From [Phialemoniopsis] sp. UDSM-2020 (taxonomy: Eukaryota; Ascomycota; Sordariomycetes; Thyridiales; Thyridiaceae), in NCBI GenBank assembly GCA_018873225.1, contig JAEILZ010000007.1:3162001-3226000 (forward strand): a DNA stretch of 64,000 bases, given 5' to 3'. Below the pieces are notes generated by a model. The model saw nothing but the letters and a program-made list of their open reading frames with translations. It searched no databases and had not been told where the DNA came from. The position numbers were made by a program, and so were the translations under genes. Below are positions 44,857-56,160 of the stretch, piece by piece; position 1 is the stretch's first letter, and every line of letters starts with the position of its first letter.

Positions 44857-47701
44857 ATGCCTGCCGAACGGATATCCAGCTTGGTCCATAGGATCGTGTC
44901 GCCTCTGCACTCCAGAAGCAGCTCCGTCCACTCCCAAGAAAAGACGAGAAAATTCGACAAGGAAATTGTCCTTCCCGGTGCCAATGAGAGGGGCGCCGCA
45001 TCACCTCTCCGGACGTCCATGACCGGGACGCCCAGCAGCAGCAGCCCCGGCACCCCTCTAAGCGGCCCCGGCACTCCTCCCGCCAGCGGCACCGTCAGCC
45101 CTCCCAACGGCGTCAAGAAGGTCGAGCACATCCGCAGCGCCCGCGCCAGCACCGACAGCGGCTTCGCCTCCCAGACCAATGGCGTGCGCTACGACAAGGC
45201 CAAGCGCCGTATCTACGAGGAGGAGATGATCGAGCAGCGCCGCCGCTCTGAGGAGGAGCAGCAGCGCGGTGAGCTCGACGAGGAGACAAAGGCCCGCTAC
45301 GGCGCCCTCGAGGAGCCCCGGGAGCTGTCCACCATCGAGGAGATCTCCTCCCAGCCCGTCGGCACCCACGTCGCCTTCCGCGCCCGCATCTTCACCCAGC
45401 GCAAGGTCTCCAAGAGTCTCGACTTCTTGCTCTTCCGCGAGCAGACCTTTTCCATCCAGGGTGTGCTCACCAACGCCGCGCCGCAGATGATCAAGTGGGC
45501 GCAGCGCCTGCACCCTGAGTCCATCGTCCAGGTCACCGGCACGCTCAAGGAGCCGAAGACGCCCGTCACCTCGGCTACCTGCCAGGACCGCGAGGTCGAC
45601 ATTTACTCCATCCACCTCGTCAACTCCGCCCGCAATCTCGCCTTTAACAACTACATGCCCCCCGAGGCTCTTCACCAGCGCATGCAGGCCCGTGTCGTGG
45701 ACTTGCGCCACCCCTCCAACCAAGCCCTCTTCCGCATCCGGGCCGCCGTCGCTCGGACATTCCGCGCCGAGCTTGACAAGAAGGGCTTCATGGAGATCCA
45801 AACACCCAAGCTACAGCCTGCAGCCACGGAGAGCGGTGCCGAGGTCTTCAAGGTCAACTACTTTGGTCGCCGGGCTTTCCTAGCTCAGAGCCCACAGCTG
45901 GCCAAACAGATGGCCATCTCTGCCGACTTTGGTAGAGTCTACGAGGTAAGCATTTTTCTAATGCTTTTCTACAAATCCCAGTGAGGGCGTTTACTAATAC
46001 CACGGTTTCTAGGTTGGTCCCGTCTTCCGTGCCGAAAACTCCAACACCCACCGCCACCTGACAGAATACACCGGGCTGGACCTGGAGATGAGTCTGCAAA
46101 AGTCTTACACTGAGCTCATTGCGGTGGTGGACAGCACCATCAAGGCCATCCTCGCCGCCATGTCAGCCATGCCCGAGGTCCAGATCGTCCGCAAGCGCTG
46201 GCCCAGCACGGATCTGGTCTGGCTAGAGGAGACACCGATTATCCCCTTCAAGGAAGGCGTGCAGATGCTGCGCGACGACGGCCGCGACGTGGAGGAGGAG
46301 GATCTCTCCACGCGCGACGAGATCCGCCTCGGCGAGCTGGTCAAGGCCAAGTTCCACACCGACTACTTCATTCTCGACAAGTTCCCCGCCAACGCCCGCC
46401 CCTTTTACACACACAAGGCCGAGGACCCCAAGTGGACAAACTCTTTTGATGTATTCCTACGGGGCCAGGAGATCGGCACCGGTGGCCAGCGCATCCACGT
46501 CCTCGAGACGTTGCGCAAGAGCATGTCCGAGTCGGGCATCGCAGAGGACGGCATGGAGGACTACATCGCCGCCTTCCAGGCCGGCGCCCCGCCTCACGGT
46601 GGAGTCGGTCTCGGCCTCGAGCGCATCCTGACCTTTGGCCTTGAGCTTGGCGACATCCGCTTCGCCTCCCCCTTCCACCGCGACACAAAGTCCCTGCCCG
46701 AGCGGCCTCCTTCCCTACCTCACCCAGAGGCCGACACCCTCAAGCCGCGCGATCCCAACGCCGAGCTGCCCCCCGTCGAGAAGCTCATCGCCAACTACGG
46801 CGACGCGACCAACACCTCGTGGCTCGACGAGCGCTTCGAAATCTGGCGCCACCAGCCCACGGGCGCCGCCGTCGGCTACGCCCGACAGGACGGCAAGTTC
46901 GTCATGATCACGGGCGACCCGCTCTGCGATCAGCGGCAGTACGGCGCCATCATCGACGAGTTCCTGCACTATATCAAGGAGGAGCTGCGCCTCAAGCCAG
47001 TGTGGATGATCGTCTCCGAGGAGGTGCAGGAGGTCCTGGCCAAGAAGCACGGCTGGCGCACGCTGACGTGCATCGAGGAGCAGCGCCTCAACACCGAGGA
47101 CGAGAACATCCCGCCGCCGCACCGCGACCGCGCGGCGCGCCGCGTCGAGCGCGAGGGCATTTCCATTCACGAGGTCCGGCCCGACGAAGGGTTCATGCCC
47201 CGTGCAGACAAGGCGATCGACGCGTGGAAGGCGAACCGCAAGGGCAAGCAGGTGCACCTGACCGAGGTGCGACCCTGGGTCGACCCGGAGCACCGTCGCT
47301 ACTTCGCCGCCGAGAAGGACAAGGAGGTTCTCGGGTTGGTCGTCATGGCGCGCCTGGCTCCCAGACACGGCTGGCAGGTGAAGTGGGCGCTCAACTTCCC
47401 CGCCGCGCCCAACGGCACGATCGAGCAGCTCATCGAGCATGCGCTGTCTGCCGTCCCCGGTCCGATCACCTTTGGCGCGGGCGTGTCGGAGAATCTAACA
47501 CCGAAAGCGCACATCGACGGCGTGAGGGCACGCGCTCTGGCCAAGACGTACAAGACTATCGTGCACAGCCTGCGGATCAACCGCAAGGCGCAGTTCCGGG
47601 AGAAGTTTGGTGTTGTGGGAGAGGCTATGTATATCTGCTATCCCCGGCACGGGCTGGGGTTGTCTGATTTGAGGCAGATTGTCAAGTTCTTTGAGGATTA
47701 G
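44857..47701 (+). CDS. erdS: Ergosteryl-3beta-O-aspartate synthase: AspRS fused to DUF2156
   Basis: Exons 44857-45945 and 46013-47701 (intron GTAAGC...TTCTAG) give 925 residues. Residues 1-130 are a Ser/Pro/Thr-rich extension and a charged helix. An OB-fold anticodon-binding domain follows (VAFRARIFTQRKVSKSLDFL), then the class II catalytic core: the LAQSPQLAKQM substrate region, motif 2 FRAENSNTHRHL (from about 368) and motif 3 GGVGLGLERI (about 559-568). From about 625 to the end comes a second domain, FEIWRHQPTGAAVGYARQDG, GDPLCD, GWQVKWALNFPAAPNGTIEQ and IVHSLRINRKAQFREKFGVV, i.e. DUF2156, the aminoacyl-tRNA transferase fold of bacterial lipid aminoacylation enzymes. In higher fungi exactly this fusion makes ergosteryl-aspartate: the AspRS part charges tRNA-Asp and DUF2156 moves Asp to the ergosterol 3-OH. 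A separate housekeeping AspRS is expected elsewhere in the genome. Confidence 0.93.
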
Positions 47702-49827
47702 AGGGGGTTGGTAATATTGGGGGTTCCTCTTTGTTTTGTTCGCATTGACAACCTTCTCATGAGAGAGTTTGTATTGCATGGGACTTACAGCAGCGCTGTT
47801 CTTTTTCTTTACGTCTTATGATACCTCTTCATTGCTCTCAACTTTATTGAAGACTTGGGTTTTTGACAGTTTGGTTGCGAGACTTGTTACGGGCATGATG
47901 GACATGAATGAATTGCGCTACGGCTTCTTTTAAAGAATGGAATGGGATTAGATAGATAAGAGGGCTATGATATAGTTACAGTCGTTAAGAGAAGACTTCA
48001 TCAGTTGAGGATATCTGATTTCATGAAACCAAAACGTGATAAATGATATGTATCTGTAAAACTTGATCTATTGTCTAGAGATATAGAGGTCTCAATCATG
48101 TCATACCAATGGTTCTCGAAAAAGGGCGATTAGTTCGGAGGATGCTTGCCTTAAATGTTTTCTGTCGTTTCATTCAAGATAGTGTGGGACATGTTGCCAT
48201 CCTGACTTCATCTAGTAAAGCTATCTCTTGCCAGTGCTTAGAGTCTTCCATACAAACAGGTGCCTATAGTGCAGCATGCTGTCCGCCGGAAGCGGCCCCG
48301 GGAAAGTCTCGTCGAGCTTCTTGTTGTAAGCTATCACTTGGCAATAGACGCACTCGTTTGGATTGGAATACCTGGTTCGTCCCTTCGTTGGTAGGAACGA
48401 CCTAGGTCAAACCCGGTGCTACTAGTACCTCCGTTGAACCGCGTACGTTGAGGAGCTCTGTACTAGATTCGTCCTTCTCGGTCGAGAGAAGGGCACGATC
48501 TGCAGCGGTAGCCCAGCTGGCATCAGACTTGCGTCGGTGGAGTTTCTTAGATGTCTTGCAGTTCCACAGATGCCGCACACGAAACATCGCACCCGAGAAG
48601 GCGCATCTCGGGGCAGCAAAGATCCGGTATCGAATGGCTGGTAGTTGTTCGGGCTTAGCGAAGCACCATATCCTGCATGGCCACCTAATCGACACTATTG
48701 ACGGCCATTGATTGTAAGTAGTCCCCAACTCGGATCTCCGCCTCGAGAAGGTTGGGTCTCCCGGTGATGAAAGCCATGATCTATCCAGCAGACTCCACAA
48801 TGTCTCGTAAGGCCGACCCGAGCCCTCGTGGAACTCGACGCCGAAACTCTCGCAATAACAAGCTTGTGTGTTCCCTGCCAGTGAGTAGAATAGCTTGTGA
48901 TAGTAAAAAATCCATCGCAAGCGCCGGGGGTTGATCGCGATCCGCCCCAGTCAGGTCTGCACTCTGAACGCTAGAAAATGTGGCTGGCTGCAATAGCGCT
49001 TCCCAAATAGATCTACAGTGGCTCCGGGTAGTTCTCTATGCACGGCAGGTCGAGGAGAAGCCGGCATACACGAGATGTTAAGTAGAGTCATGTGCTGGGT
49101 GGCTCTTTGACTATGTGCAAGGCGAAGCGAGGAATTCTTATGCCCAGTTCAGCACTAGATCGAAGTCAAGTCAGCCACATTCACAAGACATTCGACGACG
49201 CCAAAGCAAACAATCGCACCATAATGATCGTCTCCCTGAAGTGATTCGCAGATCGCAGCCGGAGGCAAATCTCTAGTATTGACGGCAAGAGCCGTGACAG
49301 GACGAAGCTTGCTAGCGTGCTCGGCCACGGGGTTGACACCGTGAACAACTAGCCAATAAATAGTGTCCAGCTGAAAAGAATGGCTCGGCCGCATAGGAGC
49401 CGCAGTCCAGCTGATGGTTACACTCACTTTCCCTAGCGGCTGGCAGCGGATGTGTCAACATCCGGGTGTCGCACGAAGAACTCGACTGACATCTGCCATG
49501 CTTTGTTCGCGTTCAGCTGCCGATCGGATCGCCTGAGACATCCAATACATATGCGGACTTGAGGGTCTGGAAGAACTAGTGTTATATTTCAGCCCAGTTC
49601 TTTCCGCCACGAGGCCGGGCCCGAAGACATGACCGGAATCACTGTAGATTACTGCCGATCGTCTCGGCTCACGTTCTCGTACATACTTTCGACTCGTTTG
49701 TTTGCCAAAGCGTCTGCCAATGTGACAAGTAGTATACAAGTAAAGTAAAGCATGTCCTCGTCTTCCTGCAACAATATTTTTCATATCTCCAGTGGACCAG
49801 AGGAGGAAAGCATTCACATACGCAACT
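47702..49827. other. Long intergenic region at the core/accessory border
   Basis: About 2.1 kb; the first 0.7 kb is AT-rich (3' flank of erdS). Scattered frames such as 48402-48920 on the minus strand look non-protein-like or degenerate. The last few hundred bases must contain the terpene synthase promoter. No terminal repeats found by eye. Confidence 0.45.
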
Positions 49828-52462
49828 ATGGGCTCAACCTCGTTCATCCGCAACTCTTTGCCTCTCCCACCGCACACTTACGAGGGAGAGGAGTACTTCT
49901 GTCGATTCACCCCACGTATTCATCGCGATGTCCGCCTTGCTGATGCGGGCTCCTGGCAGTGCCAGGTCGACTTTCTCGAGTCAAGTAAGGAGGCCCGGGC
50001 GGGTGCGGACCGCAACAAGAATATCTCGAGCTACGCCGTAGGTTGTATCAACCCGGTCGTTGGCAACTTCACTGCGTTGTGTGCATGCGAGGCCTTGAGT
50101 GACAGGCTTGCACTCACGACTTACATGGTGGAGTACGCTTACATCCATGATGATGGTAAGTCCATATTTCTGCTCGTGATTCTCAAGGTCGAATGCTGAC
50201 AAGTCAAAAGTGATCGAGTACTCCGAAAACAAAGATGAGTCTCAGGTAAAGTACCCAACCCACGATACCAGTGTCATTTCTCGAGAGAGCCTCTGTCTGA
50301 CTAACAACAAAGCTAATCGAGGCAAACAACAAACTCATGGAGGGTCTCACCCTAGGAGGAGACTCGGGAGCAGGATCCAAGGACCATGTCAAACGACGGC
50401 AGCTGCAGGCCAAGATGGTCATGGAGCTCATGGAAGTGGACAAGGACCAGGCGAAAGCGACTCTTCGTCTGTGGAAAGAGATGTCGGACGTGTTCGTCCA
50501 GATACGAGACATGAAGTTTACCACCTTGGATGCGTATCTCCCGTTCCGTGTCGTGGACGCGGGTTGCCCGTGCGTCCCCTTTCAACGTGACCTCTTCATG
50601 AAGCACAGAGTCCATTTGCTAACGCCATTGTCTCCTTAGTTGGACCATGAGCCTCTTGTGCTTTTCCATGGACTTCAAATTGACCACAGATGAAGAACAA
50701 AAGACTGCGGCCATCACATCTGCTGCCTACGACGCCTGGGTCCTGGTGAACGACTACTTTTCATGGGAGAAGGAATGGAACAACTACCAGGCTAATAGCA
50801 GCACCGGCGTGATAGCCAACGCCATCTTCCTCTTCATGAGGTGGTACTCCGTCGAGAAGGAGGAGGCTAAAAAGATGCTCCGGAAGGAGATCATATCTCG
50901 CGAAGATAAGTACTGCAGATTGAAGGAAGACTTCCTGGCCGAGGGCACCGCCACAGAAAAGACGCGTCAGTGGCTTGAGCTGCTCGACCTCGTGACGGCG
51001 GGCAACTTTGCCTGGAGCATGACGACTGCACGCTACCGGCTCGGCGCCGAGGATGTTTATCCTGCACTGAGAGCCAAGTGTTCCAAGAGCTCGGACTCCG
51101 ACGACAACGAGAGTCTCGCTCGTCCCATCTCTGTCAACGCTGCCGACACGGCCGACAAGATCGACGTTGTGCTCCGTGATCGCAAGTACTTGGACCTAGG
51201 TAATGCGGAACGCACAAAGACTAAGCTCAGGGTAACGGAGGCGAGCCGAAAACCTGTTGTGCACGAGGCAACGGACTTCAAGAGGTCGCAGGTCAGCCAG
51301 CTGTGGTCTATCATGCAGTACGAAGAAGTAAGTAGACCGAAGATGGACTAAGGGATGGGACAACACTGACAATGTCCAGATGATCACACAGCCTCAAGCG
51401 TACTTGGAAATGATGCCTTCGAAAGGGGTGAGAAACGCAGTCATAGATGGGCTGGAAGTTTGGTATCAGGTTCCCGAGAAGTCTCTTGCAATTATTCGCG
51501 ACATTGTAAATCTGCTGCACAATTCTTCCCTCATGTAAGTCACTCTCTCAAGTCGGGAGTACTATGTTGGCGCCTTACTGACACAAGTTTGCCAGGCTGG
51601 ATGACATTGAGGACAGCTCCCCTATGAGACGGGGTTATCCAGCAGCACATGTCGTATTTGGGGTTCCTCAGACTTTGAATTCTGCGAATCTGCTCATCTT
51701 CAAGGCGTTGAACGCTGCAGAGGCTCTCTCACCCCTTGCCATGCGAATCCTACTGGAACGACTCATCGAGGGACACATTGGTCAGGGCATGGATCTTTAT
51801 TGGACGTATCATACTGTCATACCCACTGAGGAAGAGTACTTTACTATGGTTGATGGCAGTAAGTCTTTTTGTCCTCGTCCCATTCGATCGATGATCTCCT
51901 TCTTAACAATCTGTTTCTAGAAACTGGCAGTCTCTTCATTCTCCTGGCCGAGTTGATGCAGATCGAAGCTACCAAGAACAGGGATCTTGACGTCGGTCTC
52001 CTGATGAAGCTTGTCGGCCGCTTCTTCCAGGCCCGCGATGACTACAAGAATCTCCAATGCACAGAGGTAGTAGCCCTTCCCTTTCACAACACAATTCATG
52101 ATTTCGAGGCTAACATGTTCCGTTCGTTTCAAAAGTATGCCGAAAAGAAGGGCTTCGCAGAAGACATTGGCGAAGGCAAGATCTCCCTCCCGCTCATCCA
52201 CGCCCTGCGCTCCAAGTCGCCGCGCCAAGCCCGCCTGTTGAGCATACTGCAGCAGCGCAAGATGGGTAACGGTCTGAGCCCGGAGATACGGAAGCTCGCA
52301 CTGGACGAGATCAAGGCCACTGGCGGGCTGGAGCACGCGAAGAAGACGGCCATAGGGCTGCAGGAGTCGGTCAACGAGACGCTTTCCAGGTACGAGGATA
52401 AGGTCGGGGCGAAGAATTGGCTCTTGCGATTGGCACAGAAGCGGTTAGAAATTGAAGAGTAG
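49828..52462 (+). CDS. Chimeric terpene cyclase/prenyltransferase (fusicoccadiene/ophiobolin synthase type)
   Basis: Eight exons: 49828-50155, 50211-50245, 50313-50569, 50640-51327, 51380-51534, 51596-51858, 51921-52066, 52136-52462; every junction keeps phase and the product has 732 residues, right for the family. The N-terminal class I cyclase has the metal motif HDDVIE (D108, D109, E112; the codon for V110 spans intron 1) and the NSE triad NDYFSWEKE (244-252), plus [21 protein letters not shown] linker of about 80 polar residues leads to the C-terminal trans-prenyltransferase with first Asp-rich motif LDDIEDSS (DDIED 490-494), [12 protein letters not shown] and second motif ARDDYKN (D615-N619). 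Such enzymes make GGPP or GFPP and cyclise it to di- or sesterterpenes; the product cannot be read from sequence. The last intron (52067-52135, 69 nt) is open in frame. No P450 lies next to it. It is tail-to-tail with a HET gene, 127 bp away. Confidence 0.95.
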
Positions 52463-52589
52463 GAGACCTCCACATCGGTGAGAAATGGATAGAAGCAGAT
52501 TGAAAATAGCAGACGCGGGACTGTTTGTATGACTTACAGCAACCACGATGGCACAACTCTGTGTTCGTAATGGCTACTTATATGGTCAT

Positions 52590-54503
52590 CTACCGAAGAG
52601 CTATGATTACTTCTTCGTTTCCAGCAATATGGGCATCATCCCGCGTTATGGACAAGGCTTGGCCAAGGAACCTGTAGTGTTTGATGTTAACAGGCGTCGC
52701 GGTCAAAAGTCGCATCTTAGCAGCGTGTGCTTTGAGATGATTGAAAATTGCGCGCTCTATTTTGTCCGGCTTGTCGGGAGCGTGCCGACTCCTGAGCACA
52801 AAACGCTCGTCATTGTGATGGCCGAACTGGACCACGACGTCGCCGAGGCGGGCATCTCTAGGCACGACAACCCAGCCAGGCGTCACCCAATCTTTGCCCA
52901 CCTGGGTTCGCGCCAAACGGCGCCCGTTCAAGAAGCTCTGCTCCCCGAGTCCGAACAGATATCGATCCATCTCTCCAAGGATGTCCACCATTCCAAGGCT
53001 GCGTCTCATACTGTCGTACAGTAGATCACTCAAGAAGTCGATGACGAGTTGGAGGCGCTCACTTAGGATGGTCTCGCTGTGTTCTACGACGCTGTTGCTT
53101 CCTAGCTGTTCACGGCTTTCCGACTCGCATAGGATCCTCGCGAAGACTTTAGCCAGAGCCTTCGATTTTGTCCTCGCGGTCTCGCTGCTGACTCTCTTTC
53201 TGGACACAAGGGACCTCGCACCTAGCTCCGAAAGCAGCGTCTTCATCTCCTGTAGCGTGCCTGCGTCGGAGTGCACTGATTCCGGCAACGGCATCGGGCA
53301 TATCTTGTCGATCACCGCCTGCACGGTGCCGAACTGTGCCAGTATCGACGAGTTCACAATGCAAAATTTGTGGTGGCGGAACACTAGAGCAGCGGCATCC
53401 TCCTCGATTATGAGCGGCATGGGCTCTGGACGTTGCGCCTTTGCGGCGGGCCGCTTGGCCGTCCAGTCCGGCACCCAGCTGGGCAGGCAGTGCTTCACCC
53501 TGCCGCTGCCTCCATCCTCGGCGGCGAGCAAAACAGCGTCGATGCCCCACTGGTCTAGTATATACCTAGCCACGTCCAAGTAGACATCGCGCACACTGGC
53601 CGTGTAGTCGACCTTGACGAATTTGGTCCACGTGTGCGACTCTGAGGCCATGCCCAAGTGCGCAAAGACCATATCAACAGGTTCCTGCACCCCGAGGCCG
53701 CGCCGGTTAGAGAGGAAGTGGGCTAGCAGGCTCTTGTTTCCGAGCCACCTGTTCTCCCTCGCCACAGCCATGTCGTACACCAGCTTGAACCGCTCGTTGT
53801 GCTTTGGCAGGTCCATCAGGGCCGGCCCGAACAGGCACGCCGCGAAGCGATCCCATCGGACTTTGACGCTGCCGCATTGGACCCAGGGGACGTCGGACTT
53901 GACAAGCTCCTGCAGAACCCACACCCTCTGGAACCAGGGCCTCTGTAGAATGTCCAGCGCGGCCGCGGTTAGGACCCGAGTCCGTCCCTTCTCATCGAGA
54001 GCCGGGCCTACCGCGCTGGCGAGTACCTGCTTCGCGTGCAGCGTCATAGCACCTAGATAGATAATAGTGTTGCGCGCAGTCGAGTAGATGCGTCCCATGA
54101 TCCGGACCTGGGCGGTGCGCTCCCCGACGTCGTCCTGGTTGATACAGAGGGCGTCGGCCCAGATGCGCAGTGGCCGGGACTCGTCGCGCACGTCGCGCAG
54201 CGCGGCGTCAAGCGAGGCCGTGACGGCATGCTGCTGGCCGTCGATGCGGATCGGGCATATGCGCTGCGGATTGCCCCAGACGTACGAGAGGGCTGTGTAG
54301 GGGCTAATGATGTCGGCGTCGCTCTCGACGAGGGTGGTGTGCAGCAGCGAGCCTATGAGGTCAGCATCGCGGTCTGGGGATGGGTCGAGCCAGAGGAGCC
54401 TGATCGAGTCGTCATGCTGGAGGGCCCTGTACTCGTACTTCGGGGTTGCCTGCGTGTCCTTTGGGTCGGATGTGGCATCTGGGGCTTGGAGTTCCGAATC
54501 CAT
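52590..54503 (-). CDS. HET-domain protein
   Basis: A single ORF of 637 residues. The three HET blocks are present: YTALSYVWG (near residue 88), LRIWADALCINQDDVGERTA (near 134) and the RPWFQRVWVLQEL block (near 208). The region after it contains SWVPDWTAKRP, common in long HET proteins, and an unknown C-terminal part. HET proteins act in heterokaryon incompatibility, where activation leads to programmed cell death (family knowledge). The gene looks intact. It is convergent with the terpene synthase and lies beside another probable accessory gene. Confidence 0.93.
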   Translation of the reverse strand: MDSELQAPDATSDPKDTQATPKYEYRALQHDDSIRLLWLDPSPDRDADLIGSLLHTTLVESDADIISPYTALSYVWGNPQRICPIRIDGQQHAVTASLDAALRDVRDESRPLRIWADALCINQDDVGERTAQVRIMGRIYSTARNTIIYLGAMTLHAKQVLASAVGPALDEKGRTRVLTAAALDILQRPWFQRVWVLQELVKSDVPWVQCGSVKVRWDRFAACLFGPALMDLPKHNERFKLVYDMAVARENRWLGNKSLLAHFLSNRRGLGVQEPVDMVFAHLGMASESHTWTKFVKVDYTASVRDVYLDVARYILDQWGIDAVLLAAEDGGSGRVKHCLPSWVPDWTAKRPAAKAQRPEPMPLIIEEDAAALVFRHHKFCIVNSSILAQFGTVQAVIDKICPMPLPESVHSDAGTLQEMKTLLSELGARSLVSRKRVSSETARTKSKALAKVFARILCESESREQLGSNSVVEHSETILSERLQLVIDFLSDLLYDSMRRSLGMVDILGEMDRYLFGLGEQSFLNGRRLARTQVGKDWVTPGWVVVPRDARLGDVVVQFGHHNDERFVLRSRHAPDKPDKIERAIFNHLKAHAAKMRLLTATPVNIKHYRFLGQALSITRDDAHIAGNEEVIIALR

Positions 54504-54756
54504 AAGGGACAGTAGTGCAAGTTGGTCATATGGAAGAGTGCTGTTTTTAAGTCCTGAATCTGGCGGTTGCTGTCAAGGCCCCCCGCTTTCTGCAGGCAGT
54601 CAGATCTTCTTCCAATCACAGATGTTCAGTCAGATGCTATCATGCCCATATCTACTTGGTGAGGCAGACTCCGACTCGCTGAGGCTGATTTCAAATAGAG
54701 AATCCAGAGTACTTGTCTCAACTTCATTGTAGCTTTCATTTCTTATGCTCTAGATT

Positions 54757-56160
54757 CTATGCTGACGGTACATCAATTTCGAGTACTTTATGCTCACTCT
54801 GTAGCTGGTATGTGCTCTCTTGCCCTCCTGCCACTCTATCCAGGTCATCCAATCCAGCTCGCATTGCCTCGGAAAGAATTTCGATGTATGACAACAATGC
54901 ATCCGTAAAGTTCTCTGGAGGGAAGTGGATCCCATTCTCGGCCATGTCACGGCTGAACCTCAGTTTCTCCTGGATTTTCCTGATCTCCTTCTGCGTGGCC
55001 GTTACCAAACTTTCACCCATATCTCCGGCCTGTCCAACGTATTGGATCACCTCTACTCGCTTCTGGTACTTTGTGCGCTCACTGGGCTGCAGTGCCCATT
55101 TGACGATGGCTTTGCCACTTACTGGCTCGTCTAGGGTTTTCTCGGCCTCGTATGCCCAGTCTCGAGTCTCCCTACACTGGCCGACGACTCGTTTCAGACT
55201 GGCTTGCACGTCCTTTGCCGACTTGCTCAACCGCTCGAACGTGTCGATCGCGTTGTCCAGGAGTTCAATGTGGATTGCCCGGATGGCGGCCCATTTGGCG
55301 TCATGATGTTGCGATGCGCCAATCCAGCGCGTGAGTTTCGAGAGGGGCGTCGTCATTTCTTTCCCCATCGCTTGGAGCCTCACCAGACCAAATTTGTTCT
55401 TGAGTCTTAGCTTTCCCACCGACGACCGCAGGTCACTGAGAAATTCGCTTAGCTGCTCGCTCGTCGACTCGCCGTCTTGCCGCAAGTGTACTAGCAACCT
55501 TTTGCCGACCTCCCAGCCAGGTGGCTGCCGATGTGTGATCATGGACTCGAGCTTGGAAATGTCCTCGACGACCTTGTCAAGCTCGAGTTGGGTGTTCTCT
55601 GCAGCGCTCAGATGCTGCGTGACTTGGCCGTACTGCGATTGTGCTGCTTGAAATTCGCCCAGGCCGTTGTCTCCAGATGTGGCATTTGTCGCCACCTCGA
55701 TTGGACAGAATCCAATATCAACGTATTGTATCCATTGCCACTTGCAGACGTCTATCTGCGACCAAGAAGAAGCCAAAGGGTCGGAAGGGGCGCAGAAGCT
55801 CCTAAGTGGAGGAACAATTGACTGGAAACGACATACAGTACTTTCGAGGGCATATCTGTAAGTGTGGTTGAACATCAAAGTCAAGGCCACAATGCCAAAG
55901 AAGATCTTGAAGAAAAACTTGAAAAGTTTGAACAAGACTTTGAATACTGCATGATCGACCATTTCGAGCATTGTGCTCAAGGTATGAACGAAGTCGATTA
56001 CAAGGGATGAGAATGCCCCCTGCGTGTGCTGGGATTGAGGATACTGAATAGTCGGGGGTTCATGTGGCGGCAGGTCTTCAATAGAAGATCTTGTCCATGA
56101 GCTTCTAACTTGGTCCACTGCTGTAGATGTAGCCGTAGTGCTTGCTTGTGTTGCTTCCAT
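54757..56160 (-). CDS. Unrecognised membrane protein with Lys/Phe-rich helix
   Basis: A single ORF of 467 residues. Residues 1-50 are polar. Residues about 70-97 form one hydrophobic helix whose first half carries Lys at regular 3-4 residue steps among Phe and Leu (FKVLFKLFKFFFKIFF, then GIVALTLMF). A short Cys-containing segment follows (C109, C122, C139, C152 approximately), and from about 180 to 450 the protein is helical and charged, with coiled-coil character (LELDKVVEDISKLESMI). This suggests a single-pass membrane anchor with a helical bundle on one side. No family recognised. Its place between two HET genes suggests an accessory role, nothing more. Confidence 0.7.
   Translation of the reverse strand: MEATQASTTATSTAVDQVRSSWTRSSIEDLPPHEPPTIQYPQSQHTQGAFSSLVIDFVHTLSTMLEMVDHAVFKVLFKLFKFFFKIFFGIVALTLMFNHTYRYALESTVCRFQSIVPPLRSFCAPSDPLASSWSQIDVCKWQWIQYVDIGFCPIEVATNATSGDNGLGEFQAAQSQYGQVTQHLSAAENTQLELDKVVEDISKLESMITHRQPPGWEVGKRLLVHLRQDGESTSEQLSEFLSDLRSSVGKLRLKNKFGLVRLQAMGKEMTTPLSKLTRWIGASQHHDAKWAAIRAIHIELLDNAIDTFERLSKSAKDVQASLKRVVGQCRETRDWAYEAEKTLDEPVSGKAIVKWALQPSERTKYQKRVEVIQYVGQAGDMGESLVTATQKEIRKIQEKLRFSRDMAENGIHFPPENFTDALLSYIEILSEAMRAGLDDLDRVAGGQESTYQLQSEHKVLEIDVPSA

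Noticed and set aside
45058..45801. 247-codon minus-strand frame inside erdS
   Set aside because: Shadow of the GC-rich AspRS codons; the plus strand is clearly coding.
48402..48920. 172-codon minus-strand frame in the erdS/terpene synthase gap
   Set aside because: Odd composition, no recognisable domain and no splice-linked neighbour exons. It could be a relic, but I cannot support it.
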